Shown here: one piece after another, positions 4,953-6,075 of the stretch | How the letters are laid out: each line of letters begins with the position of its first letter | How positions within the stretch are numbered: the stretch's first letter is position 1 | DNA from: Geothrix sp. | GTDB lineage: Bacteria > Acidobacteriota > Holophagae > Holophagales > Holophagaceae | Direction of reading: 5' to 3' | Assembly (NCBI GenBank): GCA_023701165.1 | Contig: JAMPXL010000074.1 | Span: 1 to 6,075 of the forward strand | DNA: 6,075 bases | Made by a program: the position numbers and the translations under genes | The notes under the pieces: generated by a model | What the model saw: only the letters and a program-made list of their open reading frames with translations | Databases searched by the model: none | What the model was told of the DNA's origin: nothing

Positions 4953-5555
4953 GTGAACCTCACCATTACCCTCTGGGCTGATAAGGGCGGCGTTGGCAAA
5001 TCGACGCTCGCAACCAGCCTTGCCGCCGAATTGGGCGCAACTCTCGTAGACATCGACCCCCAGGGCGACGCCGCCCGCTGGGCGGCCCTGCGTGGCATGA
5101 AAGCCGAGGTCCCTGTGAACCGGAAGACCCTGAAGGCACTCCTGGCCTCCCCCGGTCTCCGCGTGGTGGACTGCCCCCCCGGGCAGGGCCTGGAGGCCAT
5201 GATCGCAGTGGAGATGAGCGATCTGCTCATCATCCCGACCCGTACGGGTGAAGCCGATATGGTCGCCCTGGGCCGCTCCCTCAAGGTGGCCCGCCGCATT
5301 CGCCCCGACGGCAAGGTGGGTCTAGTTCTGAACCTGTGCCGCGAGACGGGCCGCGCCAAAGGCATCGAAGCCGCCCTGCGTGCCCAGACTGGGACGCACT
5401 ACCTCTGGCTGGGTCGCCTGTGCGCCCGCGTGGGTGCTGAGGAGACCTACGCTGCCGGGAGGACCCTCCTCCAGGCGGGCGGCGCCGTCGCCTATGAGTT
5501 CCGACAGATCCTCGAAGCGACCAGGGGTCTTGTGGGCGCCACCACCAACCATTAA
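4953..5555 (+). CDS. parA: ParA-family partition ATPase (short, type Ib-like)
   Basis: A small P-loop ATPase of the ParA/MinD superfamily that would move or position DNA carrying its partner's binding site, using ATP-dependent dimerisation on the nucleoid. The deviant Walker A motif KGGVGKST is at 11-18, with signature Lys11 and Lys16. Walker A' is VDIDPQGDA at 32-40 (Asp35). Walker B is LRVVDCPPG at 69-77 (Asp73). The loop after Walker B and the strand LLIIPTRTGEADM follow the family. At 200 residues it matches short ParA proteins (ParF type, about 190-220) and lacks the N-terminal helix-turn-helix domain of type Ia ParA, so regulation should fall to a separate small protein. The GTG start at 4953 has GGAG 7 bases upstream. 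The next gene follows within 9 bases, and the RHH-like product fits the expected partner. Promoter not clear: CATAAT at 4800-4805 is a weak candidate. Family firm; partition rather than another ParA-type positioning job is inferred from context. Confidence 0.93.
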   Translation: MNLTITLWADKGGVGKSTLATSLAAELGATLVDIDPQGDAARWAALRGMKAEVPVNRKTLKALLASPGLRVVDCPPGQGLEAMIAVEMSDLLIIPTRTGEADMVALGRSLKVARRIRPDGKVGLVLNLCRETGRAKGIEAALRAQTGTHYLWLGRLCARVGAEETYAAGRTLLQAGGAVAYEFRQILEATRGLVGATTNH

Positions 5556-5564
5556 GGAGCCACC

Positions 5565-5786
5565 ATGTCCAAGGCCAACATTGCTTCATCTGCTGCGGTT
5601 GTCGCAATTAATCTTGGCGCCACCGAACAAGAGGCCCGAATGGCGCCTCGGGGCCCCAAGCCTGATCGTTTCCACCTCCACCTTCCCTCAGCGGCCATCC
5701 ACGCCCTGAAGGTCCGCGCCGCCGAGCAGGGCGTCACCGCTGCCCAAGTGGTGCTCAATGCCCTCAAGCACGCAGGTGTTCTGTGA
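5565..5786 (+). CDS. Small RHH-like protein, likely ParA partner (ParG/CopG-like)
   Basis: 73 residues. The ATG at 5565 has AAGGAG (5554-5559), which overlaps the ParA stop codon TAA, 5 bases upstream: a tight operon with coupled translation. Residues 1-34 form a loose tail with Arg25, Arg29 and Arg35. The RHH-like core follows: strand RFHLHLP (35-41), helix SAAIHALKVRAAEQG (42-56), turn VT, helix AAQVVLNALKHAG (59-71). In ParF/ParG-type systems the folded RHH domain binds the centromere repeats and the flexible tail stimulates ATP hydrolysis by ParA. The layout here (tail first, RHH last, directly after a short ParA gene) is the same. It should therefore bind the upstream repeats and repress the operon. 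An in-frame ATG at 5640 (Met26) would remove the tail, but its binding site is weaker. Fold likely; partnership inferred. Confidence 0.8.
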   Translation: MSKANIASSAAVVAINLGATEQEARMAPRGPKPDRFHLHLPSAAIHALKVRAAEQGVTAAQVVLNALKHAGVL

Positions 5787-6075
5787 GGAGGCAGAATGGT
5801 CACCCCGAGGAGCCTGACCACCCTGGGCGCCCCACCCACCCTGCCCGTCCAGGGCGCCCTGCTCGCTCTGGGCACCCGAGCCGCACCGCCGCCGAGATCC
5901 GCCGATTCCAGGCCTGGCTTGCCGAGCGGACGGTGTCTACCGCCCCAGTTACCTCGTGGCCGCCTGACGATGTAGATTTTTTCGGCACCGAGGACCAGGA
6001 CCTGGTCCGCCCTGTCAGGCGGCGCAGACCCAGCCACTTCGCAGGCCCGGAGGACCCACAAAATGCCCCTTCCAA
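5783..6075 (+). CDS. Unrecognised protein, third gene of the ParA operon, 3' end outside window
   Basis: A frame open from a GTG at 5783 to the right edge (97 codons plus 2 bases). The GTG overlaps the stop of the RHH gene in a GTGA arrangement typical of coupled genes. Residues 7-32 are rich in Pro, Arg, Gly and His. Residues 33-50 (RTAAEIRRFQAWLAERTV) look like a real amphipathic helix, followed by an acidic PPDDVDFFGTEDQDL (58-72) and an Arg-rich stretch. No family is recognised. An alternative start is the ATG at 5796 with AGGAGG 4 bases before it, but its frame stops at 5975 after 59 residues of low-complexity Pro/Leu/Arg. The strong binding site may then serve the GTG frame only poorly, or the sequence may contain a frameshift. 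I prefer the long frame because its middle and end look like protein and no stop occurs. Confidence 0.5.
   Translation, partial: MRRQNGHPEEPDHPGRPTHPARPGRPARSGHPSRTAAEIRRFQAWLAERTVSTAPVTSWPPDDVDFFGTEDQDLVRPVRRRRPSHFAGPEDPQNAPS

Larger units (their letters stand above)
3965..6075. mobile_element. Possible integrated element or plasmid-derived island beginning at tRNA-fMet
   Basis: Three signs suggest foreign DNA to the right of the tRNA. First, base composition falls sharply in the non-coding stretches (22 of 60 G+C at 4021-4080; 14 of 50 at 4791-4840) although the left part is very GC-rich. Second, the genes are of plasmid type: a short ParA, two RHH-like proteins and unknowns. Third, repeats resembling control and attachment sites lie close to the tRNA 3' end. 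Against it, no integrase gene and no second copy of the tRNA 3' end are visible, and the right boundary, if any, is outside the window. The left boundary is given as the base after the tRNA CCA and is only a guess. Confidence 0.35.

Noticed and set aside
5552..6061. Minus-strand open frame of 169 codons opposite the RHH gene and the last gene
   Set aside because: It covers the well-supported RHH gene, has no clear ribosome binding site and no recognisable protein pattern.

Overview
The window is GC-rich (clearly above 60% in its left two thirds) with dense, short-spaced genes. The gene content and the style of the M1 peptidase recall Acidobacteriota of the Holophaga/Geothrix type. That placement is a guess from protein style and composition only; no marker here proves it.

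Left part (1-3964), chromosomal backbone. A pyrF gene (orotidine 5'-phosphate decarboxylase, minus strand, cut by the left edge) is transcribed away from an unrecognised 319-residue protein gene on the plus strand, across a 49-base gap. That gene converges on a secreted M1-family zinc metallopeptidase (minus strand, 648 residues). The 191 bases between the two stop codons are almost wholly filled by a degenerate inverted-repeat element built of CACAGA-like units. Upstream of the peptidase, in the opposite direction, lies an initiator tRNA-fMet(CAT) gene with its own promoter and a rho-independent terminator.

Right part (3965-6075), probable accessory DNA. Directly after the tRNA the base composition drops (22 of 60 bases are G or C at 4021-4080), short inverted and direct repeats appear, and the genes change character. 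Two divergent operons face away from a 167-base control region. Leftwards run a 156-residue unknown protein and a 61-residue ribbon-helix-helix (RHH) protein. Rightwards run a small ParA-type ATPase (200 residues), a 73-residue RHH-like protein suited to be its DNA-binding partner, and a third gene that leaves the window. The control region holds two identical 14-base direct repeats, a 23-base imperfect palindrome and a tandem array of about eight 9-base units. This is what a type Ib partition locus (short ParA, small RHH partner, repeat centromere/operator) looks like.

The position just 3' of a tRNA gene suggests an integrated element or plasmid-derived island. No integrase and no second attachment site are visible here, so that part is inference. 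The most novel item is the compact partition-like module with its repeat array and the divergently transcribed 156-residue/RHH pair.
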